A stretch of 64,000 nucleotides of DNA from Proteles cristata cristata (Eukaryota > Chordata > Mammalia > Carnivora > Hyaenidae): NCBI GenBank assembly GCA_017311185.1, contig JAESUZ010002871.1:1736001-1800000 (forward strand), written 5' to 3'. This document shows positions 45,975 to 56,925 of this stretch, piece after piece. The notes under the pieces are model-generated. The model did no database searches and was not told the origin of the DNA. It saw nothing but the letters and a program-made list of their open reading frames with translations. Position 1 is the stretch's first letter. Every line of letters begins with the position of its first letter. The translations under genes and the position numbers were made by a program.

Positions 45975-47240
45975 AAAATTAGTTAGCATGAAATACTCTG
46001 CTAGTATTCATCTGCTAGTATGCATCTGTAAAGATCACTCTTACCTTCTGTACAACCTGGAAAGAATCTTGTGTACGGGATTGTTAACAGCTCTCACTGA
46101 GCTTCCTTTGTTCTTTGACTCTGTTAACAGAAATCAGTTATGACCTAACTTCTGTGAGCTCACTGTAGATTTTTGCCTACCAATGATCTTACTCAAACCA
46201 CAATAAAACGTCAACAAGTCAATATCATAAAGAATAGGTCCACATGGATCAGGTAATTTCTCATGGCATATACTTGAGATGATGCTTTACAGTGACAGTA
46301 ATATCTGTCCTCAAATCAGCTGCTATTTAATTATTGTGATTTGTGTAAGATACTATCTGTCCCCTCAGAGCAATCAATGCACAGTAATGGCAACCTTGTT
46401 GCTCTGTTTTGCCCCCATTTCTGGCCCAACCCAACCCCGGAAATCCACATACCTTCCAGCTCTGTCTTCCTTAAACTGTGGTGACATTTTTATCTTGTGA
46501 GACAAAGCCATACCCTCCGGCCAAACTCTGCTTTGGGGGCCTCTCCTACAGAATTCCCATGGTAGTGGCTTAGGCCCCCACTATCTAGCACTCAGGCCAG
46601 CAACTAATCCTCTAGTGTGTAGGGCCCCCCTTTCAGGGGTTCTGGGAAAAGGGAAAGTCTAATCTACAGTCCCAGGATGCAGTGGGTTTTGGCCATCTCT
46701 GAGACCTATAACTTTTAAATCTATTTGTCTCTCTTTTCTTTTTCTCTCCCACTTCATCTCCTGCATCCTGAAAAGGATTCATTATCTTCCCTGCAAACCA
46801 GGAAACTTCCCTTATATCTATTTCCGTATTCTTTTTCACTCTGGCTCAGAGGACCACAAATCTTTATTCTTTCAAAATTCTGGCTTCTGCAAAAGAAATC
46901 CACACTTTTAAGACTTTATTTTTTTCTTCTTTGGATATTAAAAATTATTTTTTGAAAATCAGAGCTGCCTATAACTTTCTTTGTTCCTCTTCTCTGGCCA
47001 TTTCTCCCTTTCTCAAAGCAAAGAGTGCCTCAATTTCCATAAGCAGAAAGCTGAAAAGCAGTATGAATTTATGCGATTTTTTAAACCACGGTTTCAAAAG
47101 TACTCTCTGACTATTATACCTAAAAGGGATGAGAACTGACACTTGTTTTTAAATTTTTTTCTTAAATATTTCATAGCAGGTTGGATGGTGATGCAAGTTC
47201 TTTGCCAATTATGTGTATTACATGTGTTTATGTGGTTTAT
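45975..47240. other. Unique intronic sequence
   Basis: No gene or recognised repeat. A GC-richer patch (46380-46680) with CCCAACCCAACCCCGG may be an old unassigned repeat. A splice-like pair at 46052-46127 was examined and rejected as a CNTLN exon. Confidence 0.5.
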
Positions 47241-47258
47241 AGAAATCAAGTGGGGTTA

Positions 47259-48006
47259 CTGAGATACCACCTCACGCCAGTCAGAGTGGCTAAAATGAGC
47301 AAATCAGAGAACTCTAGATGCTGGCGAGGATATGGAGAAACGGGCACTCTCCTACACTGTTGGTGGGAATGTAAACTGGTACAGCCCCTCTGGAAAACAG
47401 TGTGGAGGTTCCTCAGGAAACTAACAATAGAACTCCCCTAGGACCCAGCAATAGCACTGCTAGGAATTTACCCAAGGGATACAGAAATGTTGATGCATAG
47501 GAGCACATGTACCCCAATGTTCATAGCAGCACTCTCCACAATAGCTAAAACCTGGAAAGAGCCTAAGTGTCCATCAACAGATGAATGGATCAAGAAGATG
47601 TAGTTTATCTATACCATGGAATACTATATGGCAATGAGAAAGACTGAAATCTGGCCATGTGTAGCAACATGGATGGACCTTGAGGGTGTTATGCTTAGTG
47701 AAATAAGTCAGGCAGAGAAGGACAAATATCATATGTTTGCACGTATATGAGTATTCGGAGGAACTTAACAGAGGACCATGGGGGAGAGGAAAGCGGGAAA
47801 TGGTGGGGGAAAGGGGGAGAGGCAAACCATGAGAGACTCTTGAATGCTGAGAACAAACCGAGGACTGATGGGTGTGGGGGGGAGATGGGCATGGAGGAGG
47901 GCACTTGTGGGGATGAGCACTGGGTGTTATGTGGAAACTAATTTGACAATAAACTATTTGTAAAAAATAAAATAAAATAAAATAAAATAAAAAATGAAAA
48001 AAAAAA
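47259..48006 (+). mobile_element. 5'-truncated L1 with perfect 18-bp target-site duplication
   Basis: Repeats AGAAATCAAGTGGGGTTA at 47241-47258 and 48007-48024. The L1 starts at CTGAGATACCACCTCACGCC (ORF2 C-terminus), shares the TAG stop (47439-47441) seen in the full-length copy, and ends with the same 3'UTR and a (AAAAT)n tail. Confidence 0.95.
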
Positions 48007-48359
48007 AGAAATCAAGTGGGGTTATCATGAATTAGGTATATTTGTTGTGGACAAGAGTTTTCTGCTATCTATTTTTTATTATAAACTAGTATTGTATATA
48101 TATTCCTGACTAAATAATTGAATATTAACGAATCCATTTGAATAAACATTCTAAATTTGCATTAACAAATAAAACTAAAAAAAGATATTTCATTATATTA
48201 TTTAACTCACTTCTATTAATCATCCATATGTACATTTTGTCACTAGTTTATGTTAGAAGGTACATAGGAAACATATAGCTCTATGATCAATATTTTCTAA
48301 TGCTGTGTTGTTACCTGTATTTATCTTGGCTTTTATTACAACTAAAATAACTGTCTTTT

Positions 48360-48775
48360 CAAATACTACATGATATCACTTATTTGTGGAATTGTAAAAT
48401 GTTGAACTTATAGGAGCACAGAGTAGAATGGTGGTTACCAGGAACTAGAGAATGGAGGGACTGGGGAGATGTTGTGTAAGGGAACAAATTTCCAACTAGT
48501 GGATAAATAAATCCTGGATATCTAATGCACAACACAGAGGTTATAGTCAACACTATCATATTATAAACTTCAAAGTTGCTAAAAGACTAGATCTTAGTTG
48601 TTCTCACTACAGAGAAGAAATGACAATTATGTCATGTGATGGAGGAATTAGCTAACATTACAGTACTCATATTGCACTAGATAGATATATTAAATCAATA
48701 TATTGTATAACCTAAATTTATACAATGTTTTATGAAAATTATATTTAATTAAAAATAAAATAAGATAAAATTGTC
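48360..48775 (+). mobile_element. L1MA-type 3' end
   Basis: ACTACATGATATCACTTATT, AATGGTGGTTACCAGGAACT, TTATAAACTTCAAAGTTGCT and ATTAGCTAACATTACAGTAC, the same 3'UTR type as in 9640-9884. Confidence 0.85.
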
Positions 48776-50089
48776 TCTTTATCTGCTATGAAAATCCATT
48801 AGGCCAAAAATCCAACAGAAATGTGACTCCAGTTAGGTCTCATTTTGCTTACTTCCATGAACTTGAAATGGCATTATATATAGACTCAACTCCCCCTTTC
48901 TTTGCTGGGTTCTTTGACTTTTACCCTATCCCTAGTTCTGCTATTAAAAACACACAGCTGTGCACTTATTTTATAAAGAATACGAGTACCCCATCAAGGA
49001 GGATAGCTTCAAAAGCTCTGTCACTAAACAGAAGGCTTTCAAAAGCTCAGTAGAGAGAAACGGAGTTAACGGATATTCAATTTCTTATTCCAGCAATAGA
49101 GCAGGAAAGAAATACAATTCATTCATTCCTTAGATAATGTAAAATCTATCCCTGGAATAAGCTAGATCATCAGAGATCCACATACCTTAGTCCCATTACT
49201 TTTGTTTTGTTTTGTACTTTGATAAGTGTGTTTTTATGCTGTGGTATTATTCCACCAATTCACATTAACAAAGTGCCTTATGAAATATGTCACTAGGTTT
49301 ATAGCAATAACTTAAATTTCAGTATCAAAAATAATCATGTTTCTGTTTAGAAAGCAGTGTTATCAACTTAATTTTAGGACTTGAAGTGTCTCTTTCTGCA
49401 TCTGTCTCTTTCACACACACTTACACACATTTTTGCACCATATTTTCCCTTTACCTTTCATTTTCTGTTTCATTTGCTTTATCTTCATAAATTGCTTTAC
49501 ATCTTTTTTGGTGAGTGGAGGGGAACAAGCAAAAGTTTAAGTATGTTCTGTTTTCATTTTGTTAATCCACACTATCAAAATTATAATTTAACATCTGTTC
49601 TTTTGCCCTTGTTCAATTACATGCCCTTGCTCTCAGACACAAGAATCAAAATATAGGAGGAAAAAAACCTTCAGAGAAACTTCAGACCACATGATACTTT
49701 CAATAAAACTCATTTTTTTCTTCAATAAATTATATGGGATTCTTATTTATAGACATTTGTGTTTCCACTGATGTTGGGAAAGTTTGATTTATTTTATAGA
49801 AAATGATAGCACTCTGCGTGCACTAAATTACAATTATGCAATGCCAGTGGTATGCACCAGATTTTATTCTAGTATTTTCATTCTGTTTACTTCATTATAT
49901 ATGTTGGAGGTGTTGTAATGTTCAGGATCATTTTGATTTTTTATTTGTCATTGTTATTATTTTAGGTGGAACTAGTCCAGAGTAATTTTGCAGCTGTGAA
50001 AAGCTGGCATATGGAATCCTGGTTCATTATTTGTCTATTACAGAACCTCTTAAAAGTTATTGTAATGAATAATGAATTGTTTATATGCC

Positions 50090-50225
50090 TGCTTCCTTCA
50101 TTAGACTCTAAGACTCTAGAAGGAATATTGTCTTACTCATTTTGACATCTTCAGTGCCAGTATAGAAATATAGAATATAGAAGGTATTTCATGAATATTA
50201 GTAGATAAATTTTTAATGAATAAAA
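50090..50225 (+). mobile_element. L2-like 3' end
   Basis: TTCATTAGACTCTAAGACTC, GAATATTGTCTTACTCATTT, ACATCTTCAGTGCCAG and a late AATGAATAAA follow the L2 terminal order. Confidence 0.5.
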
Positions 50226-52429
50226 TAAATCATAGTTTTTACTAGTATCCAACAAAGAACTTGTAAAATGAAATGATGTATGGTACTTCTTTTATTCACT
50301 GCTTTAAATTTTCAACTTTCTTTTTTTTTTTTATCTTGTGGATATTCTGCTCTCCAGTTAGGTTTCCCTACCAATATTATATAAAACTTTAACCAAAAAA
50401 AATCATAATTCCTCTCCAAATTACCACTTTTAGATATTATACATATATACAATATTCAAAATATTTTTGAAACTCTATTATTTGAAATACTTTGGTAACT
50501 AAATATGTTCATATATATTTGTGTTTGTATATATATTTTTGTATTTGTCCACTAATTATAAAGTCTAAGCATACAAGGATTGTGCAATGAAATCAGAAAA
50601 ATTCCTGTCCAAATATTCGCAATCCAATGCAAGAGAAAAGTATAGATGTAATTCTCACATAACACAATTATTAGTAAATATTTGTTACTTCATTGTCTTC
50701 AATGCTCCCTATTTCAAAGCCACTATCAAGCTCAAGCCACTTTGGTAAATTTATTTTTCCTGTGCACAAACTGTGTGCCTTCTTAGATTCTTTCCCTTAA
50801 TTCCTTCTACCCAAAGAAGCCTCCCTCTGACAAGCTCGCCTGACTGGTTGGTGTCCAAGTTTCAGTCCCACACCCATCTGTTCAAATCCCTGATGCCTCT
50901 TCCTACAAGCTCTGAGCTACTCACCTCCCTGCCATTTTCTTATCAGATGGAATGCCACTCTACTGAGCATGAGCTAGCTTCCTGAGTAGTTTCCAAGTGG
51001 AAGGAGATCACAATCCAGAAATAAAAGAAATCTCATTCCACAAAATGATCCTTGACCAAAGAGAATGGTGGATGAAAGAGGAACAAACAGAGGCAGTCAT
51101 CTCCTTATTCCTTTCCTACTCTTTTCTACGGTCTGTTTTCTCCTTATAATTCATCCAAAAACAGATCTCACATGTAAAAAGAACATGCCTGCTTGCTGAA
51201 ACAAAGCCCCATTTCACTTTGCTAACTGTGACCAGTGGCCAGTTTCATATCTTTGCCTGGCTGCCTTTTTTCTTTGTCCTGGGCACTCTTGGCTTGCACT
51301 TCCCAAAGCAAGTGGAAGTCTTTTAAGCTTTGCCTTAGACTTTGATTTCTAAAGAACCAAGTCTAATAAAGTACCTAAAAATTCAACACAACAGTGCTTT
51401 ATATTTTCTTCTCTATTATATACTTTTCACCTTCACAAGATAATGAATTTAGATAAAATTACAACAAAATTTTTAAGTTTTATTATATTTTTAGGACCTG
51501 GGCTTGATTGTGTAAATTCCTATATTAAGACCTCAGATGAAGGCGACTTCTCCTTCTATAGAAAAGGTAAAGGTGCTAAGTGGTGAAATTGGTTTCCTAT
51601 TAAGAAAATACTTAGAAATATGTTTTTCTGATTTTGCTCCCTATAAATGTGCATATCCATTAAGTTTAGTATCTGAAATAGTTAAGCATGAAAATGTATT
51701 TGTCCAGAAACTATTTTGAAGGATACAATGAAAAGGGTTAAGCTCTCAACTTAAATTTTTCATAATATAAAATTGTAAAAAATATGAAAATTTAAACAAA
51801 ATTAAAATAGGTAAATTTTAAGTCAATAAAAAGAAGTCATTATTTCAATAAGATATATAAAATAGTCAAGCAGAGCAATGCCTTCCCCCTGGAGGTCAGC
51901 AGCATACATGCTTCAAGTTGAATATTTGAAAAGGGATAGCTAATTTTATGACCACTCATAAATATTTTCAAGCTAGGACAATGATATGGGTAATAAAACA
52001 TTATATTCAGGATGCGAACCATTCACCTACATGGGTCAGGAATGATTTTCCTTTTGCTTATGTATTCAGCATTTGATTTTTGTGTGTGTGATGTCGCGGA
52101 GTTACTTTCTCAAGCATAAAAACACTTTTAAGAGAAAAGAAAACACACATAGCCCAAGCATTACACAATATGGAAACAAGTTCCTAACATTTAGAATTAT
52201 TTTTAAATAAAACAGTAAAGGAATTCAGTTTAATAATCATCATGGTGAGGTATGACTTTTAATTCTCTACTTAATTGATGTCACTCTATCTCAAAATTAC
52301 TTGTAACATCTTTGTCTTATGCCATGCCATTTAAGCTAGGTAAGAGTGGTGGGCAAAACAGATTTGTCTGGTTTTCTAAAGGAAAATGTATTTGTTTGCT
52401 CCATATCTTAAAAAAAAATATGTAAGTGT

Positions 52430-52612
52430 GGGGCACCTGGGTGGCTCAGTCGGTTAAGCAGCAGACTCTTGACTTCAGCTCAGGTCGAGAGTTTGAGCCC
52501 CGCGTTGGGCTCTGTGCACACTGCATGGAGCCTGTTTCAGATCCTCTGTCTCCCTCTTTCTGGCCTTCTTCTGCTCACACTTTCTGTCTCTGAAAACTAA
52601 ATATATGTTTTA
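52430..52612 (+). mobile_element. CAN-SINE
   Basis: Head GGGGCACCTGGGTGGCTCAG, then TCGGTTAAGCAGCAGACTC, B box GAGTTTGAGCCCCGCGTTGG, body CATGGAGCCTGTTTCAGATC and a short decayed tail. Confidence 0.95.
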
Positions 52613-52734
52613 AAATTTTTTAATTATGAAAGTAAAAAAGAACCGTGATCAGAATATAAAATGTTTTCAATTAATATAATAAAAACTTAAAGGGAAAAGA
52701 AAACTTGGCATGCTGGCTATCTCCATTTCTCCTC

Positions 52735-53235
52735 TAGATTTATTCTCCACCCTTATCCACCTGTCTGTCTGTCACCTGAATATAGCCTATACCATCATAC
52801 AGGAATAGTAGTTCCTTGCCCTCTGGTTTCTGGTTATAGTTGATCAATAGGGAGCTCTGAAACCAGTCAGAGAAGGAAAAGGCTATGATCAGTTTATTAT
52901 TTATTCCCCTGGATTCTCCATCTAAGGCTACATGCTTCTCTGGAAAGGGGAAGAAATTCAGGAAACCTAGCGTATGTGTAATATAGACACATATCAGTAC
53001 TTCCCTGCCTCCATCAGTCAGCCAATCAGGGCATCAACTTCCTCAGCTCTCAGGATTTCTAAATGGTGGAGCTCTGCAATTGCATCTAGAACCAAAATTC
53101 TAAGAAAAACTTATTCTCCTCTAGAAATGATTCACTTTAATATATTTATTACTATTTTCTTTGACTTATGTCCACATATTCTTCCAAAGCCTTCTTCGGC
53201 TCCATATCCTTCATATGTTGCTAATAATTAGAAAC
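52735..53235. mobile_element. Possible ancient dispersed repeat, family uncertain
   Basis: TTTCTGGTTATAGTTGATCA, then TTATTTATTCCCCTGGATTC resembles a common mammalian repeat that I cannot name. No gene. Confidence 0.3.
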
Positions 53236-53302
53236 ACTTGGAGCAATGTTTTAAAGAGGTAGTGAGGAGTAAGGAAAGATTGCTGGTAATGAAATTCAGA
53301 AG

Positions 53303-53947
53303 TATAGTAAAACCTTGGTTTGTGAGTATAATTCATTCCAGAAACATGTTTGTAATCCAAAGTACTTTATCAAAACAAATTTCCCCATGAGAAATAATGA
53401 AAACTCAGATGATTCATTCTACAACCCAAAAATATTCAGATAAAAATGATTACAATACTGTAATATAATACAAAATAATAAAGAAAATACAAAATATAAA
53501 GAAAAATAAATTAGCTTGTACTTACGTTTGAAAACCTTCATGGCTGGTGTGAGGGAGATGAGAGAAGAGGGTTATTGTGTAGGATGACTTTCACTATCAC
53601 TAATAATCACTGCTATCTATTTGCTCAATGAATTCTTTTTCTTTTGGTGCAACTGTAACAAGGAACTTATCCAATGATACCTGTTTTTGCCTACTTTGGA
53701 GGATTTCACAGAAATGTGACATTGCAATGATGATCACCCATAATTCCACAGCGAGTGAGCAATAATGAGAGAGAGAGAGAGCGAGAAGAACCACTGGCTC
53801 AGCTGTAATCATGTGACATTCAGCATCACGTACTATTCATATGGCAAGATATCAAACATTTATCGAGTTAAAATGTATTAGATATGTTTGCACATCTTGT
53901 GGAACATTTGCAGAACAAATTATACTCAACCCAAGGTTTTACTGTAT
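53303..53947 (-). mobile_element. Tigger-like (Tc1/mariner) DNA element with terminal inverted repeats
   Basis: Left end AGTAAAACCTTGGTTTGTGA (53305) and right end CCCAAGGTTTTACTGTA (53931-53947) are inverted copies, extending inward as GTATAATTCATTCCAGAA versus AAATTATACTCAA. A minus-strand frame (53812-53600) ends SLDKFLVTVAPKEKEF, like the C-terminus of Tigger transposases. Much of the transposase gene is missing, so it is an internally deleted, non-autonomous copy. Confidence 0.75.
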
Positions 53948-54739
53948 TTCCCTCCAACTATTTAGTGCCTACTCACTTGCTCTCCTTTTAAAGTTTCTCC
54001 TCAATAAACTACATAAAGATAAGCCCACAAAGACTCAGGGTCTTCTAATGGCAAGATATATCTATTTTAGTCAGAATTTGGAGAAATGTAGTGATTGCTT
54101 TCTATAAAATGGGATAATATTTGAATATTTTAATCTCAAATCCCACTTTTCCATTTTCAGTTTTCTTATTGGCTTTTTCTCATTTTTGGGTCCTAGCAAA
54201 AGCATAATACAAGCCTAGAATATTGAAAGGGTGAATGGATTTCTTTAGAGTGTACTCAAGAGTCCGAGGCCAAATGATTTTATATTTCCAATATGCTAAA
54301 TTTGGAGAAAACAATGTTTTGGTTATGGTTTTTGAGTTTCAAAAGAACTTAGCTTTAGAATCTGAGACCAAATCCAGAGAACAAGGATAAGGATTTAGAA
54401 GAGTTAGTCAGAGAGTTTAGCAGAATGTAGCATATAACATAAACTCAATTTCTTTGTACATGCAAAGATGATCAAGACCCTTTTTGAGTAAGGAAGGATC
54501 AGACTTTGAGGAAAGATCAAGGGGAATCTGAGCAGAGTTTGGATGTTTTCTAGGTCCTTGACCAGGTGCCTACTGTCTTCACCTGCAAGCCACAGAGTCC
54601 CTGAAGAAACCAAGGCCTCTAGATCTACCAGTAAAGAAAATCTTGAATCCACTAGAAAGTTTTTATAGAAGAAAATTTCTTTATAGTAATTCCAAGTATT
54701 ATTCCCATCAACCACAATTTTAGATTTAGCTGTATATGA

Positions 54740-54830
54740 ATGATTCCTCATTACACTGTAAGCTCTTTGCACATGGCAGGCACTCTGTATATATGATCCA
54801 TAAATGTTTATAGAGCAAACAACTAAACCT
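54740..54830 (+). mobile_element. L2/MIR-like fragment
   Basis: TTCCTCATTACACTGTAAGC, CATGGCAGGCACTCTG and CATAAATGTTTATAGAGCAA fit an L2-type 3' end. Confidence 0.5.
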
Positions 54831-56112
54831 AATAACGTAGCTTTTCTTCACTATTGAGGTTATGCAATCGGTAGAATTAAAACACACTATGGTTTGCAGA
54901 GAGTTACAAAAGTCTAAGTTTATCAATAATATAATACTTTAGGTTCAGTTTACATTTAAGAATAACATGCATATAATGTTTTTAAATATATCCTTTAACA
55001 TCATCATCACATTAGCTTCAAAATTATTTATATGGTGTAATTTTACCAATTAAAACCAAAAAAACAGTTTCCAATTAGATCAGATTTTCCATTCTGATGC
55101 ACTCTTTTAGTAAATTCAAAGGAATTGGCAGAAAGCAATCCTGGCAAATATATGAATCATGATATGCAATTTGGTTAGAAATCAATTCCTTTATGTCCTT
55201 TTAGAGTTAAGTTACATTCTCTACTCTCTTGTATACTCTCAGGTTGTTGAGGGCTCTATCTATGGTTTTTGCATTGGTATGGAAGTAGAGAAACACTTGT
55301 AAAAATGTCTTAATAGTTGTAGAAGTTGGTACTTCCATGTTTATCCTTATTTTAACCCAGTTGGATTCTAGCTAAGAATGAAAGAATTGACTGCTTAGGT
55401 CTTTTTAGCTCTGTAGTTGTGTATAGATTTACCCTGAGTTATTGATTTACTCATTCAGCTCCCACCATTTCCTTCACAAAGGCATTACAAATGCTGTCCA
55501 GGACTGGCGTTGAAGAACTCCAAAGGTCAGCTGAGAACACACGGCATTCTTTTTGCTGAATGTCTTCTGAAACGGATATGTTTTGCAGTCTCTTACTTGC
55601 TCTTTTCGTAATTAGTCATGACAGGTTTGTTTTCTTTTTTTAGTATAAATTCATCAGTACTCCCAGAAGCCATGAATAAATTCTTATTCATTTAGATACA
55701 TTAAATACTTGATACCTAACACAGTGAAACAGAGGTAGTATTGCACTTGGCTTTGAGGGGAAAAAAGTGGAAGAAACCTTATTTAAGAAAACATATACGG
55801 TTATTTTCAACCAGAAGCAATATTAGATACAAAGCTGTTTTGAAGCACACTTCTAAATATTTATATTTGTTTTTATATAACAGGAAATGGCAATTACATA
55901 TTTAGAAACAGAGTCTTAGTTTTCTAAATTAGCACTTTTAAAAATATTTGTGTTCAATGCTGCTTCTTGCATAAATCACCATTGGATTATCATTCAATTG
56001 TTTGTTTAGTTGATAAACTTGCTGCAAATCTCTGAGACATCAAAAGGAATATAATAATTGTTCACTTTGAAGAACAGTTTTTAAATCTATATTAAGTATA
56101 TATATATATATA

Positions 56113-56329
56113 TTTTTTTTAATGTTTTTTAATTCATTTCTAGGAGAGAGAGAGACAGCGTGAGCAGGGAAGGGTCGGAGAGAGAGGGAGTCACAGACTC
56201 TGAAACAGGCTCCAGGCTCTGAGCTGGCAGTTAGCACAGAGCCCAACACGGGGCTCGAACCCAAGAACCACGAGATCATGACCTAAACGAAAGTCGGACG
56301 CTTAACCGACAAAGCCACCCAGGCGCCCC
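56113..56329 (-). mobile_element. Felid CAN-SINE, well preserved
   Basis: T-run, TTCATTTCTAGGAGAGAGAG, GA body, CAGGCTCCAGGCTCTGAGCT, GGGGCTCGAACCCAAGAACC and head CCACCCAGGCGCCCC. It is inserted in a (TA)n tract, so flanking AGTATATAT copies are only suggestive of a duplication. Confidence 0.95.
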
Positions 56330-56360
56330 TAGTATATATTTAATATATTGCTAAAACTCT

Positions 56361-56362
56361 AC

Positions 56363-56400
<38 letters not shown>

Positions 56401-56402
56401 AT
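56361..56402. repeat. (TCTA)n tetranucleotide microsatellite
   Basis: About 10 uninterrupted units. Probably polymorphic. Confidence 0.95.
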
Positions 56403-56751
56403 CACTTATATGAAAATTGGTTATATATTAAATACATACATAGCCGTTCTTACTTAAAATAGTAACATGGAAAAAACTTACTGATTATTTCACTTTCTTT
56501 TTAATAAGATTCATGACAGAGACTTGAAAATTTTCTATAAGGATTTTTGTTTGCTGTTGGGTTTGATTTAATTTTTAACTTTCTAGTATAGTTAAAAGAA
56601 TCAGGTTCTTTCTCTTATGAACTTATAAACCCAAAAGATAAAGCTTCACAGGAGATATGATAAATTCTTAATTGAAAAAATAAAGAAGACTAATATGGTA
56701 GTTAAAGCTACATTTTGGAAAAGGTTTTCCCCCAAAGAATGAAAATTTTTA

Positions 56752-56925
56752 CCATTTTATCTCTAGGGAGGGTCAGAGAGAGAGGGAGTCACAGACTGAA
56801 ACAGGCTCCAGGCTCCGAGCTGGCAGTCAGCACAGAGCCCGACGCGGGGCTCGAACCCACGAACCGCGAGATCATGACCCAAGCGAAAGTCGGACGCTTA
56901 ACCGACTAAGCCACCCAGGCGCCCC
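56752..56925 (-). mobile_element. Felid CAN-SINE without normal A-tail
   Basis: The head and B box are near consensus (GGGGCTCGAACCCACGAACC, CCACCCAGGCGCCCC), but the tail side reads ACCATTTTATCTCTAGGGAG then straight into GGTCAGAGAGAGAGGG. The long T-run and the first GA block of related copies are missing. Confidence 0.9.

Noticed and set aside
46052..46127. Possible additional CNTLN exon on the minus strand (ttctgttaacag acceptor, AGAAG|GTAAGAG donor, one open frame)
   Set aside because: The only open frame ends with two leftover bases, so it cannot splice in frame to the phase-0 start of the exon at 36648, and the pyrimidine tract is weak. It would need an unseen exon in between.
54404..54772. 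122-codon minus-strand frame in a CNTLN intron
   Set aside because: No coiled-coil character expected of centlein, no consensus splice sites in phase, and it overlaps nothing recognisable.
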